Source: Panopea generosa (taxonomy: Eukaryota > Mollusca > Bivalvia > Adapedonta > Hiatellidae). From it: a DNA stretch of 64,000 bases. Numbering within the stretch: position 1 is the first letter of the stretch; every line of letters begins with the position of its first letter. A program made the position numbers and the translations under genes. Under the pieces are notes generated by a model. It searched no databases and was not told the origin of the DNA. It saw only the letters and a list, made by a program, of their open reading frames with translations. The stretch is from positions 50,901,419-50,965,418 of the forward strand of contig CM055911.1 of assembly GCA_029582155.1 (NCBI GenBank), given 5' to 3'. Shown here one piece after another: positions 22,993-34,990 of this stretch.

Positions 22993-23174
22993 TACAGTCA
23001 AACTTGTTTTTAAAGCGGCCAGTCATGGGAAGGAGCAAAAGTGGCCTTTTAAGACAGGCAGTTGTTTAATACAGGTTAATTTCCACTGAAAATATATAGA
23101 CATGGGAAATAGCAAATGTGGCTGCTTAAGACAAGTGGCTGCTCAATAGGTGACCTCTTACACAGGCTTGACTG
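22993..23174 (-). mobile_element. MITE-2 copy
   Basis: Terminal inverted repeats acagtcaaacttgt (left) and acaggcttgactgt (right). The right end touches the start of the 96-bp array. Confidence 0.8.
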
Positions 23175-23175
23175 T

Positions 23176-24222
23176 TCTCAGTTTCAATTACAACAGAATC
23201 TAGAGTAGCAAGGCTCAGTTTAATGATTTTTAAACATTCCATCACATCTGCACCCACCATACATAATTGTAGCCAGTTACAAGTGCAACAGAATCTAGAG
23301 TAGCAAGGCTCAGTTTCAATGATTTTTAAACATTCCATCACATCTCCACCCACCATACATAATTGTAGCCAGTCACAAGTGCAACAGAATCTAGAGTAGC
23401 AAGGCTCAGTTTCAATGATTTTTAAACATTCAATCACATCTCCACCCACCATACATAATTGTATCCAGTTACAAGTGCAACAGAATCTAGAATAGTAAGG
23501 CTCAGTTTTAATGATTTTTAAACATTCCATCACATCTCCACCCACCATACATAATTGTAGCCAGTTACAAGTGCAACAGAATCTAGAGTAGCAAGGCTCA
23601 GTTTCAATGATTTTTAAACATTCCATCACATCTCCACCCACCATACATAATTGTAGCCAGTCACAAGTGCAACAGAATCTAGAGTAGCAAGGCTCAGTTT
23701 CAATGATTTTTAAACATTCCATCACATCTCCACCCACCATACATAATTGTATCCAGTCACAAGTGCAACAGAATCTAGAATAGCAAGGCTCAGTTTCAAT
23801 GATTTTTAAACATTCCATCACATCTCCACCCACCATACATAATTATCCCCAGTTACAAGTGTAACTTAATCTAGAATAGCAAAGCTCAGTTTCAATGATT
23901 TTTAAACATTCCATCACATCTCCATCGACCATACATAATTATCCCCAGTTGCAAGTGTAACTTAATCTAGAATAGCAAAGCTCAGTTTCAATGATTTTTA
24001 AACATTCCATCACATCTCCATCGACCATACATAATTGTATCCAGTCACAAGTGTAACTGAATCTAGAATAGCAACGCTCAGTTTCAATGATTTTTAAACA
24101 TTCCATCACATCTCCACCCACCATACATAATTGTAGCCAGTTAGAAGTGCAACAGAAGCTAGCATAACAAGGCTCAGTTTCAGTGATTTTTAAACATTCG
24201 TTCATATCTCCATCTACTATAC
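23176..24222. repeat. 96-bp tandem array, about 11 copies
   Basis: Each unit contains tctagagtagcaaggctcag, caatgatttttaaacattcc and atcacatctccacccaccat. The unit is 96 bp, a multiple of three, so a minus-strand frame of 236 codons repeats every 32 residues (MVGGDVMECLKIIETEPCYS and so on). I regard it as non-coding because copies drift without respect to codon position and no promoter or splice context is seen. Confidence 0.93.
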
Positions 24223-24275
24223 ATTTGTTTGTTTGTGTGCAATATTTTGCATATTCAGTACAATGTATGGATGGA

Positions 24276-24508
24276 GCCAGTCAGATCATCTGACTATCGA
24301 ATTCCCACCCGGTGACAGTCTCAGGGATGACTGACATACGACATTGCGTCTCACTGTCATTTGTTTCTCGCCACTGACTGAAGTGGGAAAGTTATCATGG
24401 GTGTGCTCAGGTACCAGTTAACATTCCAGGATGCCAGAAAAGAGTGGTTGGGTTAACTGATCTTCTGTGAGTCCTCTATGACATAAAATTGACACTAAAA
24501 TATTCGAA
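24276..24508 (+). mobile_element. SINE-B copy
   Basis: Opposite orientation to most SINE-B copies. The tRNA-derived head is degraded at left (atcatctgactatcgaattc). The body gtgggaaagttatcatgg is shared with the others and the tail is at right (gacactaaaatattcga). Confidence 0.75.
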
Positions 24509-24825
24509 CAAAAAATACTTTATCTGAAAAATACTTTATCTTTTTATCATATCACATGATGCCATGAGTGACACCACTATGAAAGATTATACCCTACAGA
24601 CTTATGACAGAATTCCTATAGTCCTCATATCATTATTCCGAGAACTTGCAGTAGTGTCAGTAGTATCTGTAATCTTCAAAAATATATATCAACCAAATAC
24701 CATGGGCTTATTTGTATCATGTTGTATGCATGGTAGTGTAACAATCAGCAACAAAAATGAACTTAGTAACAACTGGTATAATATGGAACTAATTTCTATC
24801 AAGTAAAAGTGCTGTCATGTATTGT
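24509..24825. other. no recognisable feature
   Basis: Contains an 80-codon plus-strand open frame (24564-24806) with no recognisable similarity. Treated as chance. Confidence 0.4.
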
Positions 24826-25862
24826 TAGGATATTTAACAAGTTCATTGCAAGATATGACATTCATTTAGACCCTGATTGGTTTAGCAAGTTAATAGCATA
24901 GTATGCCACTCAATTAAACAATGGGTGATTTAACAATTCATAGCAAGACAGGACACTCAAGCAGACAATGGGTGATTTAACAAGATCATAGCATGGTATG
25001 ACACTTAATTAAAACAATGGGTGATTTGACAATGTCATAACAAGATATGATACTCAATTAGACAGTCGGTGATTTAACAAGTTCATATCATGGTATGAGA
25101 CTCGATTGGACAGTGGGTGATTTGGCATGGTCATAGCAAGGTATGACATTCAATTAGACAATGGGAGATTTAACAAGATTATAGCAAGGTATTGCACTCA
25201 ATTAGACAATGCATGATTTAACATTGTCATAGCAAGGCATGACACCCAATAAGACAGTATGCGATTTAATAAGATTATAGAAAGGTATGACACTCAGACA
25301 GCCGGTGATTTAACAAGCTCATATCATGGTACTTATTTGACAGTGGGTGATTTGACATGGCCATAGCAAAGGTATTACACTCAATTAAGACAATGGGAGA
25401 TTTGGCACGGCCATAGCTAGGCATGACACTCAATTAGATAATGGGAGATTTAACAAGATGATAGCAACGTATGACACTCAATTAGATAATGGGAGATTTA
25501 ACAAGATGATAACAAGGTATGACACTCAATTAGATAATGGGAGATTTAACAAGATGATAGCAACGTATGACACTCAATTAGATAATGGGAGATTTAACAA
25601 GATGATAGCAACGTATGACACTCAATTAGATAATGGGAGATTTAACAAGATGATAACAAGGTATGACACTCAATTAGACAATGGGTGATTTGACAAGGTC
25701 ATAGCAAGGCATGACACTCAATTAGACATTGGTGATTTGACATGATCATAGCAAGGCATGGTATTCAACAGTAAAGTGGGTGATTTAACATGGTCATAGC
25801 AAGGTATGATACTCAATTAGACAATGGGTGATTTAACAAGATGACAGCAAGGATTAGACAGC
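24826..25862 (+). repeat. 48-bp tandem array, about 21 copies
   Basis: Units contain gtatgacactcaattagaca, atgggtgatttaacaag and atcatagcaag. Five nearly identical units at 25440-25680 form a recently expanded core that stays open in frame (16-residue period). The flanking units are much more degenerate. Confidence 0.92.
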
Positions 25863-26522
25863 AGTTGAGTTAACATAAAAGTCAACTGTTGGCTTATATA
25901 ACAGGAAAAACATATGATAACTGGATGTCATGACCTTAAAATTCAGTCAATTTCATGCTAACAAATTTTCCTGAAGCTGCTTGTTTGCCAGCAACACCAC
26001 ATACTTAGACACAATTTTAACTCCAAAATCTGCAAATTATAGAACAACATATCCATCAATATTACAAACAAGAACAATTATGCAATATAAAAGATAACAA
26101 GAAAACCCAGACTTTAATATCCTGTTGGAAGCAATACCATTCTAACTATAAGTGGGATAAAGAAGAGATACAGCCTACTGAGCTCAACAATAAAATAAAG
26201 CAGTGCCAAATGCTTTTACTATTTCCAGATAACTATTGTATGATACAAGAAATATTTTATTTCTAATAAAAATGATCTGGCTAACAATTAATGTATGACA
26301 AGTACCAGAGACCTCAAGAGAGGGTAAACAACTATAAAACACATGCACATTGTAATTTCTAGTCCAGCAAACAAATTTTATCAACCTATAAATTTCAGTT
26401 GCACCAATTTATTTTATCTGGATTAAAATGAAGCATCAAAGCATCTGGTTGTCATTTATAATCAAGAGACACATTGGTTCGAAGTTGTTAACCTAATTTA
26501 TCCGGTCGCTTCTTTTCAAATT
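25863..26522. other. no recognisable feature
   Basis: AT-rich intron sequence, nothing identified. Confidence 0.45.
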
Positions 26523-26816
26523 TTGATTGATTGATTGACTGATTGAATATATAGCATCATTTTTATGCCATCGAGGGTTAACAGATGATCAGTTAACCTA
26601 ACCACTGTTTCCTGGGATTAACCAGTACTCGAGCACACCCCATCTCTGCAAGTAACTGATTACTTTCCCACTTGAATCAGTGGTGAGAGATGAATGATAA
26701 TGAGACACAAGGTCGTATATCAATCATCACGGAGACTGTTGACAGGCGGGGATTCGAACTCACGACCCCTGGACTGATAGTCAGATGCGTAACCGACTGA
26801 GCTAATCTGGCCCGGC
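26523..26816 (-). mobile_element. SINE-B full copy
   Basis: One of the most complete copies, from ttgattgattgactgattga on the left to a tRNA-like head on the right with ggggattcgaactcacgacc and aaccgactgagctaatctgg. Confidence 0.88.
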
Positions 26817-28400
26817 TTTCAAATTTTGAATGAGCTATGCCTATGAAGAACTTATATAAATAAAAAAATTAAGTGTTTTTCTGAAGCATTACTATGTAAA
26901 AATCAGGCCCTGTTCTAGGCTCCAAAAGACCCTAATCCCTTTATCTAAACAAGGAAAGTCACAACTTTTATTCCTTTTTGGGCCTCTGCTGCTCCTCTGT
27001 TGATATCAAATCTTATTTAAAGGACTCAATCTCAACTGTTATGACTAAATAATAGTTCCAATCTCAAAATGATTAAAATAAATCTTAATATAGATGATAA
27101 ACACTGGATTTTCCTGTTCCCCCATAGTATTCCTATGTAAAAATTCCTTTTCTGGGTCCTAATAGAACCAAACTATATTTGAACCAACTTGAACCGATTT
27201 AAAAACATGTTGCTCATCAGTTACTGAGAAAAATATTTTAAAAATATTATTTTCCCCCTTTAAGGGGGCTCCTGCTGCCAACTGATGGCTTGAATAATAT
27301 AAAATATTGTATGCCTTTCCTGTGATCTAAGATATTGCAGCTTTATCAAATCACTTTGAATTCTATATAAGACAGGTAACCTCAGACAGGGATGAGATTA
27401 TATATGTATATCTAAGTTTTAATTACAAATACCACAAGCAGAAGTCAAACAGTCAAACACTTGTCAACAGTTATTTAGAAATCCGTATTACTTTCAATTA
27501 CACCTAAATAACTGGTTTACCTTCAGAAGAATATTCCCAAGTCACTCTTAACAACAAACAATTAGTCCAATTACCACTTCTAATTATCAGATCACCTGAA
27601 ATCTGCATGAAGATATAAAATCCAACAGTTCTAATTTATTTAATGTTTTCACTACTCGGAACTGTTTAATTAATTTTACACTGAATTTAATCACAACTTC
27701 TATTTTACCAATATATATATAAGATAAAATAACATTTAACACTTTAAAAATAATCAAAATTCATTAGTTTTTTATTGTTTTCAATTTATTTAAATTTTTT
27801 AAATGCACTAAAAATTGTTAATTAATTCTATAATAGAACATTAGTACTACCACTTTTATGATAAATTTTAAATTAAATCTTTCTAAGATTAAATATCAAC
27901 TTAAATGTCCAGAACCTAAGTTATAATTTCCCCCATCTACACATTGTGTAGCAGCATAAATCCAAATGGTGTGACACTATGAATTTTCTCCTATGTAAAT
28001 ACATCAACATTTTAATATTTCATAAACCAAGCCGTGTACATATGACCGTCAAATGGAGAATACATTAGTCGTGGATATGAATAATTAAGTTGTGGACTTC
28101 ACGCAGATGTAACTTTATAGTCAGTTGTTGTTGTTTTATATATTTTTGATGATAGTATTTAACAGTTGATAACTATGTTTACTGAGGCCAGAAAAATAAT
28201 ACTTGAGTTTATCGTTACCCAACTGACCCTAAAATTGAGTCCCGACCGTAATGTGTTTTTTTTCGTTTTTTCCTCTAAAATGTATAAGTATGAAAAACTG
28301 CAAAATGAATTTGCTTAATACGTGTAAAAAAAACAACAATATAAATCATAATCATAAAATAGAAGTTGAATAAAAATTAGAAAAAAAAACTTTTTTAACA
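26817..28400. other. no recognisable feature
   Basis: About 1.6 kb of AT-rich intron. Three similar phrases around 26890, 27120 and 27180 (ctatgtaaaaat, gttctaggctccaaaagacc) hint at an old dispersed element. I cannot define its ends. Confidence 0.35.
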
Positions 28401-28445
28401 GAGTTTGATGCTATTTTCAACACATGTCAGGATGTGTATGGCAAT
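28401..28445 (-). mobile_element. SINE tail fragment (A/C type)
   Basis: gatgctattttcaacacatg followed by tcagg matches the tail shared by SINE-A and SINE-C. Confidence 0.45.
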
Positions 28446-28620
28446 GAAATATGTTCAGTGGTTTCAGAGACGAAGTTTAAAAAGACGATGGTGACAGCCA
28501 GAATGGATGGGACAATCTGGCATAACATTTACCGGCACCACTGCACAGACTGATACAACACATACTGATGGTGTTCTCATGAATTTAATGTTATGAAAAC
28601 AGGTTTATAGTTTTAAACAT

Positions 28621-28792
28621 ACAGTCAAATCTGTGCAAGTGGTCACCTCTACTAAGCGGCCACTTACTTAAAGCTGCAACATTTGCTATTTCCCATTTCT
28701 ATGCTTTCATAGCCAATTAACCTGTATTAAGCAAAAACCTGTCTTAAAAGGCCACTTTTGCTTCTTCCCTTTACTAGCTGCTTAAGACAGGT
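28621..28792 (+). mobile_element. MITE-2 copy
   Basis: Starts acagtcaaatctgtgcaagt and ends gctgcttaagacaggttt, in the same orientation as the 1424 copy. Confidence 0.75.
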
Positions 28793-28847
28793 TTATTTAT
28801 TTTGCTACGATTGCTAAACAAGTTATACAAGTCAAGCTGAAAATCTT

Positions 28848-28990
28848 CCTGGGTAGAACCAGTACTAAGCAAATGTGGAATATCAATGTTGTCTTGCTTA
28901 AGGACACACACACATAGCCATGGCAGAAGATCAAACCCACAACCCTTTTGATCATGGATCTTACGCTCTACCTAGCGTCCATGCTTTAGG
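28848..28990 (-). mobile_element. SINE-E copy
   Basis: tcctgggtagaaccagtact at left, tRNA-like head (gatcaaacccacaacccttt, cttacgctctacc) at right. Confidence 0.72.
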
Positions 28991-29163
28991 ACACAGGTCA
29001 GTGCTTAAGATCCACCTAGTGGTAACATAGTGGAACTGTTTGCTTTTACCTACTCTCACATGCTGATTCAGATTTACTGAAAAAAGTTTGATGCAGATGT
29101 TTTATGATTGACAACGGACTGACAGCTAGAACTTTTTTTAATCAATTGCATACATAATGCAAA

Positions 29164-29355
29164 CTGATAGAGGGGCAGTAGTGCAGTGGCTAGAGTGTCT
29201 GCCGCTCACGCTGGAGGTTTAGCGTTTGATCCCCAGCTCGACCCCATGCCTCATGACACTCAGTACTGCAGGTTCAACCCAAGAAATGGACTTGAGAGCG
29301 GTTCACATATAAGCTCTGAATTTCACTGCAATCGAGCTAAAATAAATAAGTATAA
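29164..29355 (+). mobile_element. SINE-F copy, fullest
   Basis: The tRNA-like head has an A-box-like gtgcagtggctagagtg and a B-box-like gcgtttgatccccagc. The body contains gacttgagagcggttcac. The tail is gagctaaaataaataagtat. Confidence 0.78.
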
Positions 29356-30009
29356 TAACTAACTATATAGGCCAGTTCAATATGGCTAATCACTATCAGA
29401 CAGAAAGTAAGTCGGGGATTTGTAACCAAATCAAAAGGGTGAGAAAAAAACTGTTTTCAGAAAATGTCAGAATATTCGAAATTTTAAATTTATATACAGG
29501 AAGAACCTGTTACAGACCATTTTTTTAAAAAAAAAATTAAATAATAAGGGCATTGACCTTGCTGCTTTAATAATAGTGAAAGGCAGAGTTTAATTACGAG
29601 AAACATGAACCAAATCAGACATTACAATCGAGGCCGACGTCATAGCGCTCTCCAGGGAGATATTTGGGATAAAACAATAAAGAAACATCTTGATTGAACA
29701 ATCGAAAAGTACACAAGTTATGAATGGAATCTTTAAGTTTATTACTCCACTTTGGAATGTATTCAAATCAGATAAGATGGTAAATTTATCAATGGATACT
29801 ACGTAATAATCAATGATGTTTTGGTAACAGTTTGTAAATATTTCAAAATAAAATCGAGTCGGACCCAAACCTATTACTTCAGCGCTAAGAAAACAATGAT
29901 TTCAAGATGGCATCTTAGATCACTCGGTCACAGAAGACACTAAATATTTTGTTTAGAAAATAGCACAATATACAGTTTACATATTTATCAAACATTTGTT
30001 GAGCAGTTT
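29356..30009. other. no recognisable feature
   Basis: AT-rich intron. A 92-codon minus-strand open frame at 29590-29868 has no recognised similarity and no splice context matching CACNB. Confidence 0.4.
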
Positions 30010-30409
30010 ACATATGCCAGTTTACATATGCCTGATAAAGCAGCTTCTGACTAACAAAGATATGAACAACCGATAAAGCTAATTCTGCCTAACCAAGATA
30101 CTAATGACTGATAAAGCTAATTCTGCCTAACCAAGATACAAATGACTGATAAAGCTAATTCTGCCTAACAAGATACTAATGACTGATAAAGCTAAGCTAC
30201 TATTAACTTATATAATTATCTACATGTGTCAAAAAAGCTACTATTGACAATATAGCCACTTCTGCCTTATTAAACTATTATTGCCTGATAAAGTTATTTC
30301 TGCTTGATAATGCTACCATTGACTGATAAACTGATAAAGTGACTAATGCCAAAAAAAACTTATATTGACTGATATAGCTAGTTTTGCCTAATAAGCTACT
30401 ACTGACTGA

Positions 30410-30446
<37 letters not shown>

Positions 30447-30540
30447 TACTTCTGACTGATTAAGCTACCAATACCTAATAAAGCTACTTCTGCCTAATAA
30501 AGCTACTTCTGATGGATAAAGACAATCTGAAGTATAAGAC
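30010..30540 (+). repeat. degenerate ~35-bp array with (TA)n core
   Basis: Units contain gactgataaagctaattctg and cctaacaagatac. They degrade to the right, with an AT dinucleotide run at about 30414-30442. Confidence 0.8.
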
Positions 30541-30685
30541 TAAATCTCGAGATATTTTTTATGTATAATGACACTGAAATCTTGCTTTTTCAGTTTCTGA
30601 CCCCCAAAATATTTTAAAACAGAACATGTTCAACACAGAAGTTAAATATCAGTTTAAACTTTATTTTACTTTCACAAGTCATGAC

Positions 30686-30775
30686 CAGTACTAAGCATAT
30701 GCAGAAAAAGTGTCTTGATCAAGGACACAAAAAATATAATCCTCCAATCATGGAGCTGATGCTCTACAGTTAATT
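30686..30775 (-). mobile_element. SINE-E fragment
   Basis: agtactaagcatatgcag and aagtgtcttgatcaagg are present. The head is shortened. Confidence 0.6.
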
Positions 30776-30951
30776 AACAGATGGGTATACCTTTCTTCAA
30801 TACCGGATCAACAAGTGACAAATTAACTGATTAGGTGACCTTGACTATTGACCTTACTTATCAAAATCTAATGAATTATAACTGCTTCACATGGATTTAG
30901 TTTCATACAGTGCCTGATGTAAGCTATAGCTATTTTTTTTTGGAGAAAAAA

Positions 30952-31320
30952 AATCCAGGTCACACTTTACAGTAACTTTGACATTTGAATGGCAATATTT
31001 CATACTTTTGAAGGTTACACTTTACAGTAACCTTGACCTTTGTATAGCAATATCTCATACTTCTGAAGATCACACTTTTCAGAAACCTTGACCTTTGTAA
31101 AGCAATATTTCATACTTCTGAAGGTCACACTTTACAGAAACCTTGACCTTTGTATAGCAATATTTCATACTGACCTTTGTATAGCAATATTTCATACTTC
31201 TGAAGGTCACACTTTACAGTAACCTTGACCTTTGTAAAGCAATATTCCATACTTCTGAAGGTCACACTTTATAGTAACCTTGACTTTTGTATGGCAATAT
31301 TTCATACTTTTGAAGGTAAC
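30952..31320 (+). repeat. ~55-bp array, about 6-7 copies
   Basis: Units contain gaaggtcacactttacagta, accttgacctttgtatagca and atatttcatacttct. One unit is partly deleted near 31170. Each unit carries AGGTCA and TGACCTTTG motifs. Confidence 0.88.
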
Positions 31321-31540
31321 ATTAGTTGACTACTTTATCATCAAATTCACAAAAAATGTAATGATTGCTATCATATTGCCTGATCATTCATTCCCTTAAT
31401 GTGGACTTGATTTAATTATATAATTGACTCAAATTTACAAATTAGTCTCGGTACCCTGAAAGATGAAACTGGTTAACAAACTGCCAAACTCTTGCAGACA
31501 ATCTGGAGCCTCAGCATTTACTTTCAACTAATCAAAATTG

Positions 31541-31585
31541 GTTGGTTGTATGGTGTTTAGTGTCACTTTCAACAATTTTTCTAAT
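31541..31585 (-). mobile_element. SINE-A tail fragment
   Basis: tatggtgtttagtgtcactt followed by tcaacaattttt matches the SINE-A 3' end. Confidence 0.55.
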
Positions 31586-31799
31586 TAATTTTTGGCTAAT
31601 TAATCAAGGACAACACAAATACCACTCTGGGATTGGCAAGTACATCCAGTCATGTTACCAAACTGTTTATAAAATATGCGAGTCAATGGTCAATTTATAC
31701 AGTTACACAAATTGACTTTATCAAAATTAAGTTTAAATCATTTGAAATGCTAGTAAAGAGTAGATTTTTTCTTTTCAAATAAATGTTAAAATCAACAAA

Positions 31800-31958
31800 A
31801 GAGCAGGTAAAAGTGCAGTGGATAAGCATTGGTTGCTCATGCCAGCAGTCATGGGTTTGATCCCAGACTTGACCCTGTGGCTACTCCAGCGGGTTCTCGT
31901 AATTCATACATTCTCTGAATTTTCATCAAGATCAAGCTAAAATAAATAAGTACTAACC
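31800..31958 (+). mobile_element. SINE-F copy
   Basis: The head has gtgcagtggataagcattgg and gggtttgatccc. It ends in agctaaaataaataagtact. Confidence 0.72.
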
Positions 31959-32340
31959 AAGAACTCAGAAAGAGAAGGGAAAGCTAATGAATAAGAGTTT
32001 ACTCGCTTCTTCGTACGAAATCTTGTTTTCAATTATGCTATCTTCCATTCATCTCAGGAGAACATTGAAATTCTCTACAAAACCCGACATTCACAGCAAT
32101 TTGTGTTTAAAATTGTTGGAATACTTATGCTTACAAAATTTGTATACAATAACTAAACAAGAATTCCGCGGAATGATATGTCTCGCCGTGTCCGCTTTGA
32201 CCATTAATACACACATGGGAGAGAAAAAAATAAAAAATATTATATTCATGCAAGAGTTATCTAACTTGTAAGTATTGTGTGAAGTTTCAATCAAATACAT
32301 TAAGTGATTTTTGAGATATGAACTTGATGGTAGTTGCAAA
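31959..32340. other. no recognisable feature
   Basis: Contains a 94-codon plus-strand open frame (31987-32271) and an overlapping minus-strand one. Neither has recognisable domains. A gtaagt at 32268 could be read as a donor, but there is nothing else to support an exon. Confidence 0.4.
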
Positions 32341-32343
32341 CAA

Positions 32344-32432
32344 AACTTTAACCAGTATTTCTAAGTAAAACATATTTAAAAAAACAAAAACTTTAACCAG
32401 TATTTCTAAGTAAAACATATTTATACAAAAAA
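32344..32432 (+). repeat. direct duplication, two ~35-bp copies
   Basis: aactttaaccagtatttcta followed by agtaaaacatattta occurs twice, about 45 bp apart, before an A-rich low-complexity run. Confidence 0.85.
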
Positions 32433-32504
32433 AAAAATAAATAAATAAAAATAAAAAAAGAATAATTTTTTTTTAAATAAATAAAAAAAAAGAAAAGTAC
32501 TCAA

Positions 32505-32800
32505 CATCTGCATTACATAATACAGGGTGTTAGTTGTAACTATGATCCAAGTTTGAGTGTCCTTGTACTAGTACTTATTGAAAATAGTGTAAAAATGAAA
32601 ACTTAACATTGGAGGTAAATGCAAAATTCAGCATCAAACAATGTCAATGGACCATGAAATGTAGGTCACACTCAGCATCTGCAGTATATAATGTGATGCA
32701 GGATGTTAGTTGTAACTATGATCCAAGTATGAGTGTCCTAGTACTTGTACTTGTTGAGAAATAGTGTAAAAACGAAAACTTGAACGTTTGAGCTAAATAC
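32505..32800 (+). repeat. two ~130-bp diverged copies of an unknown element
   Basis: Both copies contain catctgca, gttagttgtaactatgatcc and aagtgtgagtgtcct-like text, followed by atagtgtaaaaa and aaaactt. A short CpG-bearing patch (32808-32870) follows the second copy. Confidence 0.7.
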
Positions 32801-32870
32801 AAATGTTTGTCGCCGTCGACAGAAAAGCACCTTAATCTCGTCTCTCCTTCGTCGCGGCGAAACAAAAAAC

Positions 32871-33248
32871 ACCAAGAGTATTTGAAAGAGAAATTTTACT
32901 TCAAACTGCAATATCTTTAATTCAAGATCAGTTTGCGTGTCTAAAACAGTATAAAACATCCAAGGTTATTTACAGCTTACATTTTATGTATAAGAAATCA
33001 GTTGCCTGTGAAATCTAAATGATTAATTTGTCAAATTATTAATTCTTTGCGTGCTCTTTTATCAGTATTAAGAAGAGAAATGCAAGTAAAAACTGAACAT
33101 ATAATAAATGATCTGTTTTTTTATTTTCTTTTGTTAAGAATTCTGCATTTTTAACAGAAACAAAAATAACCTGCTCAGGCAAACATTTAAATAATGTCTG
33201 TTTGCTATCTGTCAATTCTAGTTTCCAAAATTTGGTAATTAACTGAAT
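32871..33248. other. no recognisable feature
   Basis: AT-rich intron sequence, nothing identified. Confidence 0.4.
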
Positions 33249-33375
33249 ATAATATTTAGTGCAATTTTTATGCCATTAAGGTTAATCTTCCAGGATCCCA
33301 AGAAAGACTGGTTAGGTTGACTGAATATCTATTAGCCCTCGATGTCAAATACATGTTGCTTAATATTCAAACAAA
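33249..33375. mobile_element. rearranged SINE-B, head-to-head tails
   Basis: tttagtgcaatttttatgcc on the left is the minus-orientation tail, and tattagccctcgatgtcaaa on the right is the same tail in plus orientation. This forms an imperfect palindrome centred near 33305. Confidence 0.6.
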
Positions 33376-34288
33376 CACTCATTTTGTAGCACAATCATAT
33401 TGTGTCAAATGAATAACAGGTAGCAATTGAAATGGTCTGAGACTAATAGTAATAAAACTGCATCTAGGAATTACAACACAAAAGAGCCCAGAATGTTGTC
33501 CTGACATCACAAATACAACATTAACCAATGTTTCCCACTGGTGGTTAAACAGACCGCCTTAATTCCTCTCTCTTGAGATTGGCTGATGTATTAGCATGCA
33601 ACTTGGTATTGACTCATTGCCAATGCCACATCTCCCAGCATGCAACACTGATGATATCGTCCATGTTGACAATGCATCAGTCATCACTTGTATCCGAGCC
33701 CGTCATTACATAATTGTCAAAATATTTAGCTTGTCCGACCCAGATGGGAATTGAATTTCTCGGATCATTTCTAAATACTAGGTTGTTAATACAGCACGTC
33801 TTATTCATTTTCTGGCAATATTTCAGTTATATCAATACTGTTGGGTCGCATGTTTCAGCCAAAGTTTTTTTTTTGTGCCTGGGTGCATCACATTTTACAA
33901 CGAGTCACTTCCATTTGAGCTCAAATCATGCACTTTTTCAAATTATGAAAAAGGACCAACATAATTTTTTTTATTTAGTACAAAATCATTAAAATAACAT
34001 AACAATTAATGATATTTATGTGGATATATTAATACATCTGACAGTCTGAAGCGGTGATTGTCGTTCAATGCTATTTATGTGGATAAATACTTAAATTTGC
34101 AGCAATTGTCAATTTGTTGCTCACATTCAAAGTGCAAATCAACAATATCTGCACCATACACTAATTGATGTATAGACAGGATTTGACTTACGCTCGTTAT
34201 GGCTGGTTATTAAACTGTCACTCCTTTTTCAAAATAAATTTGGCATGTTTTAATTAATATCCTTATCTAAATAAGAGCTTAATGAGAA
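33376..34288. other. no recognisable feature
   Basis: AT-rich intron sequence. A 92-codon plus-strand open frame at 33714-33992 has no recognisable similarity. Confidence 0.4.
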
Positions 34289-34440
34289 CAGTCAAACCTG
34301 TGTTAGTGGTCACTTCTATTAAGCAACCGCTTGTCTTAAACAGCCACATTTTCTCAGTTTACCATGTTTATAATTTAAGTTAAAATCAACCTGTATTAAG
34401 CAGCCATCTGTCTTTTTCCCGGATCTGACTATATCCAACC
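34289..34440 (+). mobile_element. MITE-2 partial copy
   Basis: Starts acagtcaaacctgtgttagt. The right end is degraded and lacks the gactgt terminus. Confidence 0.65.
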
Positions 34441-34990
34441 ATGCCATACTGGATTTTTTTTTTTTTTCTAATTCTAATTTTTTTCGTAAACCCTGCCATA
34501 CTGCCTATAAACAACAAGTTTGTTTACTTTTTTTGTTAATCTCAAAAAAAAAAACAACATTATAATTATAACAGTATTCTGTTTTATTTCAAATATGACA
34601 AAAGCAAGTATTGGACAGTTTTGTTTCTGTCAGCTCCGAAGAAGACGGAGACTTCTAGAATATTGGTAATTATAAAACAGCTAGGCTACCTATCCCAACA
34701 TATGTTAGTGCTCCCTTGGTACATTACAATCCACTGTTCAACAGAAGGCAGCAATCAAGAAACACACAACTTGCTGAGAGCAGTGTCATCCACATTAAAG
34801 AAACTGGTAAACAAAAATCAATCAATTCGCCACATCAATCAAACATCTAAGAAGAAATCAATTAGATTGTAACTTACAATTGTGTACAAGAATTGTTCTC
34901 TATTGAGGTTAACACATTAGTCACTTTCGTCTGGTTGATTAAGGGTTTTTGCCTATTTCAATGGTATTTCAGTTTGTTTTTTTTGTATTT

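Noticed and set aside
25458-25688. 76-codon frame with a 16-residue repeat
   Set aside because: It is the recently expanded core of the 48-bp array.
31987-32271. 94-codon plus-strand frame
   Set aside because: There are no recognisable domains, and the overlapping opposite-strand frame is equally open.
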